DNA of 60,132 bases, taken from positions 1 through 60,132 of the forward strand of contig JAQVXZ010000014.1 in assembly GCA_028708845.1 (NCBI GenBank), given 5' to 3'. The stretch comes from Bacteroidales bacterium. GTDB lineage: Bacteria; Bacteroidota; Bacteroidia; Bacteroidales; P3. Below are positions 44,565 through 52,055 of the stretch, in pieces; position 1 is the first letter of the stretch, and each line of letters starts with the position of its first letter. The translations under genes were made by a program, and so were the position numbers. The notes under the pieces were generated by a model that saw nothing but the letters and a program-made list of their open reading frames with translations, was not told the DNA's origin and did no database searches.

Positions 44565-45038
44565 ATGATTATAAGCTTAATAAAAAAAGGTAGTATATTA
44601 TTAATATTTTTACTCTTATTATATTCGTGTTCGCATACTCCTAATAATCCAGAAGTTTTATACAAGGAATTTATGAATATTAATCCTCAATACAATATAA
44701 CAAACATTAAGGGTGAAGGGAAAATTGCGATACCAAATTTTATGAGCTGGGGGATTCTAAATTATAATTGCAATTCTGCATATATTGATTCACTTATTAA
44801 GTTTGACAATTTTTTTGAAGAGAATGAGTTTAATAAAAAGTTTGAAAGAAATGATACCCAATACTTCCCAAAAGATTTGTCATATTGGACAGAGCATTCA
44901 AAAGGAAAGTATAAGGTAGACTTTCAAAAACAGAATTGCGTGTATTTGAGAGGAATTAATTTTCCTTTTATTCATGATATACTGATTGATACAACAAGCT
45001 TTGAAGTCTTATATCTTATTTCAGCAATGAGAGATTGA
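44565..45038 (+). CDS. Putative lipoprotein next to the IS
   Basis: The 157-aa protein has a hydrophobic start and lipobox (LLIFLLLLYSCSHTP, Cys about residue 22) and a soluble domain with VLYKEFMNINPQYNITNIKG and GINFPFIHDILIDTTSFEVL. It starts 26 bp outside the IS. The only promoter-like sequence is TATTTTTG at 44500-44507 inside the IS end. The family was not recognised. Confidence 0.65.
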   Translation: MIISLIKKGSILLIFLLLLYSCSHTPNNPEVLYKEFMNINPQYNITNIKGEGKIAIPNFMSWGILNYNCNSAYIDSLIKFDNFFEENEFNKKFERNDTQYFPKDLSYWTEHSKGKYKVDFQKQNCVYLRGINFPFIHDILIDTTSFEVLYLISAMRD

Positions 45039-45107
45039 AATTTAAATTTAAATAACTTATTCTGAGAGTAAAATATTGGTCTTATTGCTGAAATTAGTAA
45101 GAAACAG

Positions 45108-46394
45108 TTATTTTATCTCAAAGCATTGATTTATTGGGTTGAGGTTATCTAAGGTTTCTTGGGTTATGGTGTTAATGTATTTCTCATCGAACTTTCTACT
45201 AACTCTTATGTAGTTGTCAGAAAAGCCAAACATCATGCCTTCTATGTGGTCTGATTCCCAAAGGATTTTTGCATTATAGCCTATGTTCTTTTCGTAGAAT
45301 GCTATCTTCTTTCTGTTTGAAATATCTTGTAGGATAAGACTTCTTTTCTTTCGAATATTTACAGGAACAATGCCGTCAAAATTAATAGATATTGCGTTTG
45401 GTCTTTCAGAATAGGTGAAAACATGTAGGGCTGTGAGTGGGAGAGACTCAATAAATTCTACCGTTGAAGCAAATTCTTCTTCGCTTTCTCCAGGGAATCC
45501 AACAATTATATCGGCTGCAATAAAGGCATTGGGCATTATATCATTGATATAGTTGATTCTTTGTGCAAAAAGTTCTCTATTATACTTTCTCTTCATTCTT
45601 TCTAACAAGTAATTGGTACCTGCTTGGAGAGGGATATGAAAGTGAGGGAGGAAACTCCTTGATGTGCTAACAAAATCTATTATTTCATTTGTTATTAGAT
45701 TGGGCTCTATGCTTGAAATCCTATATCTTTCTATATGTTCTACCTTATCTAGTTCTTTAATTAGGTCAAAGAAAGTTTCGTTTTGGTGTTTGCCAAAGTC
45801 TCCTATATTAACGCCAGTCAAGACTACTTCTTTCTTGCCGTCTTTCTCAAGTTCGTGAGCTTTTTCAATTGTTTTTATAACAGTATCACTCCTGCTTCTT
45901 CCTCTTGCATAAGGTATTGCACAATAGGAACAGAAATAGTCGCAACCGTCTTGTATCTTTAAAAAGCTACGTGTTCTATCGCCAGTAGAGTAGGAGGGAA
46001 CAAATTCTTTAACGTCAGCAATATCTTGAACGTCTTTCCAGTGTTCTGAAAATGCTTCCTTATTATCTAAGTATTCAAATAGCCTATGTTTATCTGCATT
46101 TCCTAAAATAATATCTACCCCTTCTATTTCTGCAATTTCTTTTGGCTGAAGTTGTGCAAAACATCCAATAACTGCAATTGTAGCCTCTGGATTAATCTTA
46201 TTAGCTTGGCGAATAGCATTCCTGCATTTCTTTTCTGCAACTTGAGTTACAGTACATGTGTTTACAACATAAACATCTGCAAATTCTTTAAATGATACTT
46301 GCTCGTAGTTGTTTTGAATAAATATTCCTGCTAAAGAAGAACTCTCTGCAAAATTTAATTTACATCCTAATGTATGAAATGCTACCTTCTTCAT
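45108..46394 (-). CDS. mtaB: tRNA t6A37 methylthiotransferase MtaB
   Basis: I start at the ATG at 46392-46394 (MKKVAFHTLGCKLNFAESSS); the frame is open 31 codons upstream without homology. The ~428-aa radical-SAM enzyme has the N-terminal UPF0004 cysteines (GCKLN, VNTCTVT, VIGCFAQ) and the radical-SAM cluster CDYFCSYCAIPYARG. It also has LTGVNIGDFG and a C-terminal TRAM-like part. It converts t6A37 to ms2t6A37 in tRNAs reading ANN codons. The GCKLN and CAIPYARG forms point to MtaB, not MiaB or RimO. Confidence 0.93.
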   Translation of the reverse strand: MKKVAFHTLGCKLNFAESSSLAGIFIQNNYEQVSFKEFADVYVVNTCTVTQVAEKKCRNAIRQANKINPEATIAVIGCFAQLQPKEIAEIEGVDIILGNADKHRLFEYLDNKEAFSEHWKDVQDIADVKEFVPSYSTGDRTRSFLKIQDGCDYFCSYCAIPYARGRSRSDTVIKTIEKAHELEKDGKKEVVLTGVNIGDFGKHQNETFFDLIKELDKVEHIERYRISSIEPNLITNEIIDFVSTSRSFLPHFHIPLQAGTNYLLERMKRKYNRELFAQRINYINDIMPNAFIAADIIVGFPGESEEEFASTVEFIESLPLTALHVFTYSERPNAISINFDGIVPVNIRKKRSLILQDISNRKKIAFYEKNIGYNAKILWESDHIEGMMFGFSDNYIRVSRKFDEKYINTITQETLDNLNPINQCFEIK

Positions 46395-46533
46395 AAATAT
46401 ACTATAATCTAATTTATTTCGAGTGTCAAAATTAGGTATTTTATTTTGAATAGGTATTATGTGGTTCAAAATAATGCAGTATCTCAAAGATTATAGATTC
46501 TTTTAGTCATATAATGAGAAGGCATTTAGCTTT

Positions 46534-46640
46534 TTTATGATTTCAAATCCAGAAAATGCCAAAATTGATACAAAAAACAAAAGCATCAGATATTGACACC
46601 CCAAACATCAAATACTTGCTTTTTGATTGTTAAATTTATT
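46534..46640. repeat. Dispersed intergenic repeat at the left edge of the accessory island
   Basis: The sequence ATGATTTCAA, then AATGCCAAAATTGATACAAA, and later CCAAACATCAAATACTTG with GATTGTTAAAT, is a near copy of 52184-52375, but lacks the central GATCAAA units found there. It recurs in part at 55318-55412. Confidence 0.6.
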
Positions 46641-46766
46641 AAGGTTCGTCTTTTCGTTTTTGGTATATAATAGGACTTTTAATATAAAAGTATAGATTAG
46701 GATAAATAGACAAAGAGGAAACAAAAAAAGAGAAACCCAAAATTAATTGAGCTTCTCTTTAATTTA

Positions 46767-46904
46767 CTACCAGAAGAAAGCTAATCCAACCTCTAAGTTA
46801 TTTTGAGAAAATGCTTTTTTGCTCCAATCTCTATTAACTACTCCGCTACCATTAGTTAGATGATTGAATTTATAGACATCTTTAAGGTATGCAGTGTATG
46901 ACAT
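46767..46904 (-). pseudogene. C-terminal fragment of an outer-membrane protein
   Basis: A 45-codon frame starting at an ATG ends SQNNLEVGLAFFW, an aromatic beta-barrel terminus. The frame is open 14 codons upstream of the ATG with no better start. A hairpin (AAAGAGAA/TTCTCTTT, about 46727-46760) follows like a terminator. It is probably the 3' remnant of a longer gene, though a short gene is possible. Confidence 0.35.
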
Positions 46905-46981
46905 ATAAGTCTGACATTTATGTTTCTTAAAAAGAAGTTCATTCTTTTATCAAACTTAATATCTGGTGAGATTTAACAATC

Positions 46982-47410
46982 TTAGTTCTTAGTAAGAATA
47001 AGATTAAGCTTTTGAGTATCCAATAATACTTTACCATCTCTTTCATCTTTTGGGGTTAATATTATTGTTTTCCCATCATTATCTTTGATAATAAATTCTC
47101 CTTTTCTTTTTCTAACATTTTTACTCTTAAAAGTAAAGACAATTGTAGAGTTTGCTTTTTCATTCATTTGAATAATAATATTATCTTTAGAAATTGAAGC
47201 AATTGGAAAACCAATATTACAACTATTTGAAGTTATTATGTTTTTTTCCATATTTTCTGTATTTCGCTTAACATACTTATTATCTTCAATTGCAGTTTCA
47301 ATCATCTTTATATAATCAAATTCAACCTTATATGTTCCAAACAAACTCTCAAAATTTTGAGAAAATGAGAAAAGAGGGAGAAAGATTAATCCTATTAGTA
47401 ACTTTTTCAT
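46982..47410 (-). CDS. Small exported protein
   Basis: The 142-aa product has a signal peptide (MKKLLIGLIFLPLFSFSQ) and a mature part with FGTYKVEFDYIKMIETAIED and a C-terminal beta-rich region (FTFKSKNVRKRKGEFIIKD). It looks like a lipocalin- or META-like small beta protein, but no family is certain. It starts 11 nt after the lipoprotein at 47422, so both are one transcript of the copy-1 module. Confidence 0.65.
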   Translation of the reverse strand: MKKLLIGLIFLPLFSFSQNFESLFGTYKVEFDYIKMIETAIEDNKYVKRNTENMEKNIITSNSCNIGFPIASISKDNIIIQMNEKANSTIVFTFKSKNVRKRKGEFIIKDNDGKTIILTPKDERDGKVLLDTQKLNLILTKN

Positions 47411-47421
47411 GATATAATGAC

Positions 47422-47838
47422 TTATTTGATTCTTTTAAATTTATCTAAATCTTTCTCTGAAATTGCTAACACACACATATCATCAATAACCAAAGAGTAT
47501 AAATCAGGATTTGGATTACCTTCTTGACCAGGAGAGAAGAAATAAATATCTATCTCTATATCGTCTAATTGTCCAACAAATTGCATATGAGAAACTCCGT
47601 ATTCGTCACAATAAATTACTATTATTCCATTTAATTTATGTTCTAAACCCAATCTATCATTGAATGTATGCTCTATCAAATACATTGCACAAATTTGATC
47701 TGTAGCCTTGAGAGATATTTGAGGCTTTTTATAGGTTGATTCGAATTCATTTTTATCAGAGCAAGCCGAGAAGAAACCAATGCTTAATATAGCAATTGCC
47801 ACTATGGCAATTATGCTAAAAATTCTATTATTTTTCAT
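47422..47838 (-). CDS. Lipoprotein downstream of module copy 1
   Basis: The 138-aa protein has the signal SIIAIVAIAILSIGFFSACS (lipobox Cys at about residue 26), which is very like the signals at 54597 and 51056. The mature part contains VIDDMCVLAISEKDLDKF and two further cysteines. It begins 28 nt after the module hairpin (47866-47907). The function is unknown. Confidence 0.65.
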   Translation of the reverse strand: MKNNRIFSIIAIVAIAILSIGFFSACSDKNEFESTYKKPQISLKATDQICAMYLIEHTFNDRLGLEHKLNGIIVIYCDEYGVSHMQFVGQLDDIEIDIYFFSPGQEGNPNPDLYSLVIDDMCVLAISEKDLDKFKRIK

Positions 47839-47865
47839 ATATATTATATTTACTATTTATATTTA

Positions 47866-47907
47866 TGTCCTCTAAAATTAATATACACTATTCTTACATC
47901 AAGGACA
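47866..47907 (-). promoter_or_regulatory. Module hairpin leader, copy 1
   Basis: Arms TGTCCT (47866-47871) and AGGACA (47902-47907) enclose a 30-nt conserved loop. Equivalent hairpins lie at 48806-48846, 54629-54669 and 59513-59560, always 26-44 nt before the start of an exported or small membrane protein gene. In the last copy one pair changes on both arms (TGTTCT/AGAACA), which supports real pairing. Confidence 0.5.
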
Positions 47908-47961
47908 GAATGTTTAAATAGCGGTTTGTGGATTTACTTATTTCTATCGGGTTAGGATATT

Positions 47962-48321
47962 TCAATCATTGACTTTGTCACAACAAAGGAGTTTACAAAC
48001 CTTATCCTTCCAATGACGCTGTGCTTTTCTACACATAAAGTGTTCGTTATTTATTTGGTTACAAGCACAAGCACTTTTGCCTATAACGCAACGCTGTAAG
48101 AAATGACGTTCTCGCAAAAGCAAACGACAATATAGATTGCGAAGAACATCTAAATCAGGATTTGGGTTGAATTTTGAATAATTATGATTATTGTATTTGT
48201 CTGAGAATTTAATCTTGGTTAGGAATGGGATAATATGAGAATACAAAAACCTTTCTGCTTTTTTTGTTGAAAAGATAATCAGAATAGAAAGGATTAAAAT
48301 AATTGTAATCAGTATTTCCAT
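47962..48321 (-). CDS. Module protein, copy 1 (long form, Cys-rich tail)
   Basis: The start is the ATG at 48319-48321; the in-frame TTG two codons earlier is less likely. The 119-aa protein has an N-terminal anchor (MEILITIILILSILIIF), a conserved basic region (RFLYSHIIPFLTKIKFSDKY, then DLDVLRN and LLLRERHFLQR) and a tail with six cysteines (VIGKSACACNQINNEHFMCR, then KVCKLLCC). It has paralogues at 48973, 54796 and 59649, each driven by the same promoter. It resembles no family I know; the Cys tail might bind metal or form disulphides. Confidence 0.5.
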   Translation of the reverse strand: MEILITIILILSILIIFSTKKAERFLYSHIIPFLTKIKFSDKYNNHNYSKFNPNPDLDVLRNLYCRLLLRERHFLQRCVIGKSACACNQINNEHFMCRKAQRHWKDKVCKLLCCDKVND

Positions 48322-48354
48322 ACTCAAATTAAATTTATGAGAATATTACGCAGG

Positions 48355-48386
48355 CAAACATACAAACTATATCTTAATCTACCAAA
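48355..48386 (-). promoter_or_regulatory. Consensus promoter of module copy 1
   Basis: On the minus strand TTTG (48383-48386) and TATGTTTG (48355-48362) are separated by exactly 20 nt, a perfect match to the Bacteroidota consensus. It is repeated in copy 2 (49264-49295), copy 3 (55087-55118), the partial copy (51475-51505) and, with a weaker -33, copy 4 (60000-60007). Confidence 0.75.
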
Positions 48387-48439
48387 CGAAATAAGAAAAT
48401 GTTTTTTACCTTGTTTTGAGGTTCGGCTTCAATTATATA

Positions 48440-48480
48440 AAAAGCGAGAAGCTTGTAGAGGGAAATACAGGCTTCTCATT
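48440..48480 (-). terminator. Terminator at the upstream end of module copy 1
   Basis: GAGAAGCTTGTA (48446-48457) and TACAGGCTTCTC (48466-48477) pair with one mismatch-type G-T position. Leftward they are followed by GCTTTTTAT. The terminator ends the 84-aa gene at 48508 and is part of the repeated unit (copies at 49351-49387 and, decayed, 51561-51597). Confidence 0.75.
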
Positions 48481-48507
48481 TTCTAAAAGGTTAAACCATT
48501 GAAGATC

Positions 48508-48762
48508 TTATTCTCTCTTTTTCTTTGTTGTTGTTATAGATGACCCAATAAATTCCCCTTGCTTATAGTACATTATAGTATCTTTATTAACAACAATACT
48601 ATCCACTGGATTAGGGTTTTCATCCGTAATAAGAGCTGATTTAAAATTTTTTATTATTTGTTCTTGTTGTGCCTTTTTCTTTTCTTTCTTATCTGAAATA
48701 ACATCTGTTGTTGTTAAAGTTAAGTTTAAGACAGTCAGCCCTAATATTATCCATTCTATCAT
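48508..48762 (-). CDS. Small membrane-anchored protein with a strong Shine-Dalgarno
   Basis: The 84-aa protein has an N-terminal transmembrane helix (IEWIILGLTVLNLTLTTTDV) and a charged cytoplasmic-type tail (DKKEKKKAQQEQIIKNFKSA). An AAAGGAGG sequence lies 7 nt before the ATG, unusual in this genome where most genes lack one. It follows the hairpin of module copy 2 by 44 nt. The function is unknown; such a small anchored protein could be an immunity or regulatory factor. Confidence 0.55.
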   Translation of the reverse strand: MIEWIILGLTVLNLTLTTTDVISDKKEKKKAQQEQIIKNFKSALITDENPNPVDSIVVNKDTIMYYKQGEFIGSSITTTKKKRE

Positions 48763-48805
48763 ACTATTCCTCCTTTCTGAAATAAAAATATTTAATGTTT
48801 GTTTT

Positions 48806-48846
48806 TGTCCTTAATATTAACATACACTATTCTTTCATCAAGGACA
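48806..48846 (-). promoter_or_regulatory. Module hairpin leader, copy 2
   Basis: Arms TGTCCT (48806-48811) and AGGACA (48841-48846) enclose a conserved AT-rich loop, 44 nt before the 84-aa gene. Confidence 0.45.
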
Positions 48847-48972
48847 GAATACTTAAATAGTGGCTTGTAGATTTTTAGCTATATCGTGTTATGATATTTT
48901 CAATCGTTGACTTCGCCTCAACAAAGATGTATACAAACTTTACCCTTTTGAAAGACGCTGTGCTTTTCTTAA

Positions 48973-49230
48973 TTAATAAGTACTTACACAGAAAAGGTAA
49001 CGTTGTAAGTAATGATGTTCTCGCAAAAGCAAACGCAATAATAGATTGCGAAGAACATCTAAATTAGGGTTTGGTTTGAATTTTGAATAATTATGATTCT
49101 TGTATTTGTCTGAGAATTTAATCTTGGTCAGGAAGGGGAGAATATGAGAATACAAAAACCTTTCTGCTTTTTCTGTTGAAAAGATAATCAGAATAGAAAG
49201 GATTAAAATAATTGTAATCAGTATTTCCAT
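48973..49230 (-). CDS. Module protein, copy 2 (short form)
   Basis: The 85-aa protein (ATG at 49228-49230) is nearly identical to copy 1 through the anchor and basic region, but ends at LQRYLFCVSTY instead of the cysteine-rich tail. The DNA downstream of its stop still contains a decayed version of the tail (LRKAQRLSKG then stop in the same direction). The difference is a replaced segment of about 60 bp. It is driven by a perfect promoter at 49264-49295. Confidence 0.45.
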   Translation of the reverse strand: MEILITIILILSILIIFSTEKAERFLYSHILPFLTKIKFSDKYKNHNYSKFKPNPNLDVLRNLLLRLLLREHHYLQRYLFCVSTY

Positions 49231-49263
49231 ACTCAAATTAAATTTATGGGAATATTACGCAGG

Positions 49264-49295
49264 CAAACATACAAACTATATCTTAATCTACCAAA
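49264..49295 (-). promoter_or_regulatory. Consensus promoter of module copy 2
   Basis: TATGTTTG (49264-49271) and TTTG (49292-49295) on the minus strand with a 20-nt spacer. The sequence is the same as copy 1. Confidence 0.75.
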
Positions 49296-49350
49296 CGAAA
49301 TAAGAAAATGTTTTTTACCTTGTTTTGAGGTTCGGCTTCAATTATATAAA

Positions 49351-49387
49351 AAGTGAGAAGCCTGTAGAGGGAAATACAGGCTTCTCA
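49351..49387 (-). terminator. Terminator upstream of module copy 2
   Basis: GAGAAGCCTGTA pairs perfectly with TACAGGCTTCTC around GAGGGAAA. Read leftward it is followed by ACTTTTTATATAA. It lies just after the HU-like gene remnant. Confidence 0.75.
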
Positions 49388-49414
49388 TTTTCTAAAAGGT
49401 TAAAATTGCTTAGT

Positions 49415-49531
49415 TTAAGAACCAGGTTCTTGTGGAGTATCCTCCTTAACAACTAAACCTTGGAGTATATTTTGCTGAATAATACTCTTAATTTCATTAA
49501 TTTGGGGGTTAGAGTTTAATCCAATAATCAC
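49415..49531 (-). pseudogene. C-terminal remnant resembling the HU-HIG gene
   Basis: A 38-codon frame preceded directly by a stop ends LQGLVVKEDTPQEPGS. The tail and the DNA around its stop (TTGCTTAGTTTAAG in plus orientation) match the end of the HU-HIG gene at 51627 (FKGLVIKGQEENP). It sits at the same position relative to the module terminator. I infer that a second HU-HIG gene was mostly deleted here. Confidence 0.45.
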
Positions 49532-49560
49532 TTATTTAATAACACAAAGTTATTAATAGG

Positions 49561-49640
49561 CTAACTTGAGGTTATGAAGCCCTCAAAACCTTGTTAAGAA
49601 GGCTCGCAAACCTTGTATTAAGGGCTCCATAACCTTGTGT
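49561..49640. repeat. About 22-bp imperfect tandem repeats
   Basis: Three to four units with core AACCTTGT(G/A/T)TTAAG and GGCTC lie between the HU-like remnant and the outer-membrane protein gene. Units pair with one another (for example TGAGGTTATGAAGCCCTCAA), so the region can form several hairpins. The period is not a multiple of three and no gene is implied. Confidence 0.5.
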
Positions 49641-49658
49641 TAAAGAATATAATCTTTA

Positions 49659-50288
49659 TTACAAAGAAATTTTTGATCTAATTCCTATAGAAAAACTATT
49701 AATAGATACATTTGGAATTGATTTATCAAAAGAGTAATCTATGCCTGTAAGTTTTGCATCGCCCTTTTGGACAACTGCATTATATTGCAAGATTAGCCCT
49801 ATATTATCAAACCACCAGGTTATTGCTATAGGCATGAAAATGTTATTGTAAGAAAACGAATAAATATCTACGGGTTCTTTTCTTGAGTAGAAGAATGAAG
49901 AATTTTCATAACCAATACCAATTTTTGCAGAAAGACTATTGTTTTCTTGCCTTAAAATATAATATTCTATTGATAAAGCAGAAGTAGAGAACTCTAATTT
50001 TTTATATTGTTTTTCCTTTAAATTTTTAAAGTCTCCACCTGCATTTATACTGAAATCAATAGATGTAGCAAATCTATTTGTAATATTATATCCTATTGCT
50101 GCTCCAATACCACCTGAAACAATAAAACTATGATTATAGTCAGAGAATTTATTCTTCATATACTTATCCATATCATTTGTCTTGCTAAATAAAGACGTAT
50201 TTAAAGATAGTTCCGTATAGAAACCTTTCTTCTGAGAATAACAAAAACTTGACGATACAAGTAATAATATAAATATCTTTAGTCTCAT
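49659..50288 (-). CDS. Outer-membrane beta-barrel-type protein
   Basis: The 209-aa product has a signal peptide (MRLKIFILLLVSSSFCYS) and alternating strands typical of small OmpW/PorT-like barrels (GGIGAAIGYNITNRFATSID, AKIGIGYENSSFFYS), ending INSFSIGIRSKISL. It is the last gene of a unit with the Gly-rich 92-aa protein (18-nt gap) and the lipoprotein at 50589. The function is unknown. Confidence 0.65.
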   Translation of the reverse strand: MRLKIFILLLVSSSFCYSQKKGFYTELSLNTSLFSKTNDMDKYMKNKFSDYNHSFIVSGGIGAAIGYNITNRFATSIDFSINAGGDFKNLKEKQYKKLEFSTSALSIEYYILRQENNSLSAKIGIGYENSSFFYSRKEPVDIYSFSYNNIFMPIAITWWFDNIGLILQYNAVVQKGDAKLTGIDYSFDKSIPNVSINSFSIGIRSKISL

Positions 50289-50306
50289 AAATTTGAATAT
50301 TGAATA

Positions 50307-50585
50307 TTAAACACCAATTGTTACTTTACCTGCTTCTTCATCAACTGTTATAGTGGCCTCTCCTTCTTCAGCCATAAGATATCCAACAAGAATACTTGAA
50401 ACTGCTCCTGCAGGACCTGATGCACCGATTGCCGTTCCAATTGCACCGCCTAAAGCATCAGCTCCTACAATTACAAGGGCTTTAAGCCATCCTGGAGCCT
50501 TTTTCGAGTTGTTATAATCATTATTATTTATCATAAAGTAAAATATGAAAAACATTGCCATTGTTAAAATAATATACTTTTTCAC
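50307..50585 (-). CDS. Gly/Ala-rich 92-aa peptide, bacteriocin-like; GTG start
   Basis: The start is GTG at 50583-50585, set by a strong AAAGGAGGT 7 nt upstream, which is rare in this genome. After a hydrophobic N-terminus (KKYIILTMAMFFIFYFMI) comes a second hydrophobic Gly/Ala stretch (GADALGGAIGTAIGASGPAG then AVSSILVGYLM) and an acidic tail. The GxxxG-rich helix resembles class IIb bacteriocins or holin-like peptides. It lies 3 nt after a lipoprotein gene and before a barrel gene. Toxicity or export is not shown; this is inference. Confidence 0.5.
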   Translation of the reverse strand: MKKYIILTMAMFFIFYFMINNNDYNNSKKAPGWLKALVIVGADALGGAIGTAIGASGPAGAVSSILVGYLMAEEGEATITVDEEAGKVTIGV

Positions 50586-50588
50586 AAC

Positions 50589-51056
50589 CTACCTCCTTTC
50601 AAATTTTAAGTAATTCTGACGATTATTATAATATAACTCTAAAATGTTATTTGAAACAGAATAGTATCTTGTGTTTTTTATACCTTGCATAAATAAATTT
50701 CCATCATATAATTCATTGATTTCTGTACCATACAGATTTTTTATTAGTAAAGAATAATTTTCTGTATTTATAATATAGTCTCCCGATAAACTATTAGTTG
50801 AAGAGTGTACATTCAATTTATTCAGGTTTTCTTCAAATACCAATCGATAACAAATACTATCACTTGGCTCTGGGATTTTTGTAGTATTATTTGCAACATC
50901 AACAAATTCTATTAACTTCCATTCTGTGTTTTTTAATGGATTATTTGTTTTTTCATTGTTGCCATCCTTTTCCTCACAAGAAAAGAATACACCGAGACTT
51001 AAAAGTGTTACTACCACTATAGCAACGGCACTTAATCTTAAAAATTTAGTTTTCAT
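50589..51056 (-). CDS. Lipoprotein with a possible META/HslJ-like domain
   Basis: The 155-aa product has a signal with lipobox (TLLSLGVFFSCEEKDG, Cys about residue 27). The mature part starts NPLKNTEWKLIEFVDVANNT, the TxW.L pattern seen in META/HslJ-like and related small lipoproteins, and ends in beta strands (YYSVSNNILELYYNNRQ). It heads the unit with the Gly-rich peptide (3-nt gap) and the barrel protein. The domain assignment is tentative. Confidence 0.6.
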   Translation of the reverse strand: MKTKFLRLSAVAIVVVTLLSLGVFFSCEEKDGNNEKTNNPLKNTEWKLIEFVDVANNTTKIPEPSDSICYRLVFEENLNKLNVHSSTNSLSGDYIINTENYSLLIKNLYGTEINELYDGNLFMQGIKNTRYYSVSNNILELYYNNRQNYLKFERR

Positions 51057-51626
51057 AAAAACATACTTTTTTGTTATTAATAATTGTATACTGCAGAGCT
51101 TTTATTTCTGCTGCAAAATAAACAAAAACAGGATTTATCATCAATTCTTCTAAAACTAAATATTGACTTTATTTTTTGAATGGTTTTAGTCTGTTCCATT
51201 ATTAAGAGAAATCTCCTTTTCTTGTGTTAATGGTTAATACCTGTGATTACTTCCTTTTTACTTTGAAAAACGAATATAATCCTAATTGTTTTGTAGAAAA
51301 ATAAGACGATTTATATCTTGTTGTTTTTGTTTCTAAGATGAAATGTAAGATAGGAAACACAAAAGTAACACTCTTCTTCTCTTTGCTGAGAAGGGAGTTT
51401 ATTAAGACACTGTTCAAACTATATGTATTAACTTTATACATCTAGGTGAGTAATTTAAAAGAATATTACGCCTGCAAACGTACAAACTTTATTTTAATCT
51501 ACAAAATAAAATAAAAAAATATTTTTACCTCGCTTTGAGGTACGGTTTCAATTATATAAAAAGCAAGGAGACTGTAGAGGGAAATACAGGCTTCTCATTT
51601 TCTAAAAGGTTAAACCATTGCTTAGT
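51057..51626. other. Intergenic region containing a partial module (promoter and decayed terminator)
   Basis: The segment 51456-51620 copies the promoter half of the repeated module: TACGTTTG (51475-51482) with TTTG at 51502-51505 on the minus strand, and a decayed terminator at 51561-51597. The anchor gene and the hairpin leader are absent. A leftward 64-codon frame (51247-51441) begins where the module protein would, but its sequence is unlike it, so I do not call it. The promoter may now drive the lipoprotein at 51056. Confidence 0.5.
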
Positions 51627-52055
51627 TTAAGGGTTTTCTTCTTGACCTTTAATAACTAAACCTTTGAAGTCTAATTTTTGGATTTTTACCTTAAGTTCCT
51701 TTATCTTCTTTATAAAATAAACTGAAGGAACAAATCTCACATAGACTCTTTTTACTGTGCCAGCATCCACCTCTTCAGGTGTATCCATAGCCGTTGCCTT
51801 AATACCAAGAACAAATCGTCCAAGGTCGCCCAATTGCACTGCATTTCCCTCCTGCAATGCCCAACCGATTACGGTCTCCAATTGAGCCAAGACACTTAGA
51901 ATATCACCTCGTGAGAGAGAAGAAGTTTCAGCAATAATCTCAGAAAGTTTTCTGGTGTCGATTACGTCGTCCTGCAAAATCTTCGCAACAAACTTCTCAC
52001 CAGGAGAGAAACCTGTGGTGATTTTCCTTTTTTGCTTAATGAATTTTAGTGCCAT
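51627..52055 (-). CDS. HU-family DNA-binding protein (HU-HIG type)
   Basis: The 142-aa protein has the Bacteroidota HU-HIG layout: MALKFIKQKRKITTGFSPGE, VIDTRKLSEIIAETSSLSRG, then VLAQLETVIGWALQEGNAVQ and LGDLGRFVLGIKATAMDTPE. It lacks the classical HU arm and has a short C-terminal extension (LDFKGLVIKGQEENP). It probably binds DNA as a dimer; members often sit in mobile or accessory loci. Its 3' end abuts the partial module, and a remnant of a second copy is at 49415. Confidence 0.85.
   Translation of the reverse strand: MALKFIKQKRKITTGFSPGEKFVAKILQDDVIDTRKLSEIIAETSSLSRGDILSVLAQLETVIGWALQEGNAVQLGDLGRFVLGIKATAMDTPEEVDAGTVKRVYVRFVPSVYFIKKIKELKVKIQKLDFKGLVIKGQEENP

Noticed and set aside
51247-51441. 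Leftward 64-codon frame behind the partial module promoter
   Set aside because: Composition is Ser/Lys/Phe-rich with no signal, no motif and no resemblance to the module protein. It could be transcribed, but I cannot support it as a gene.
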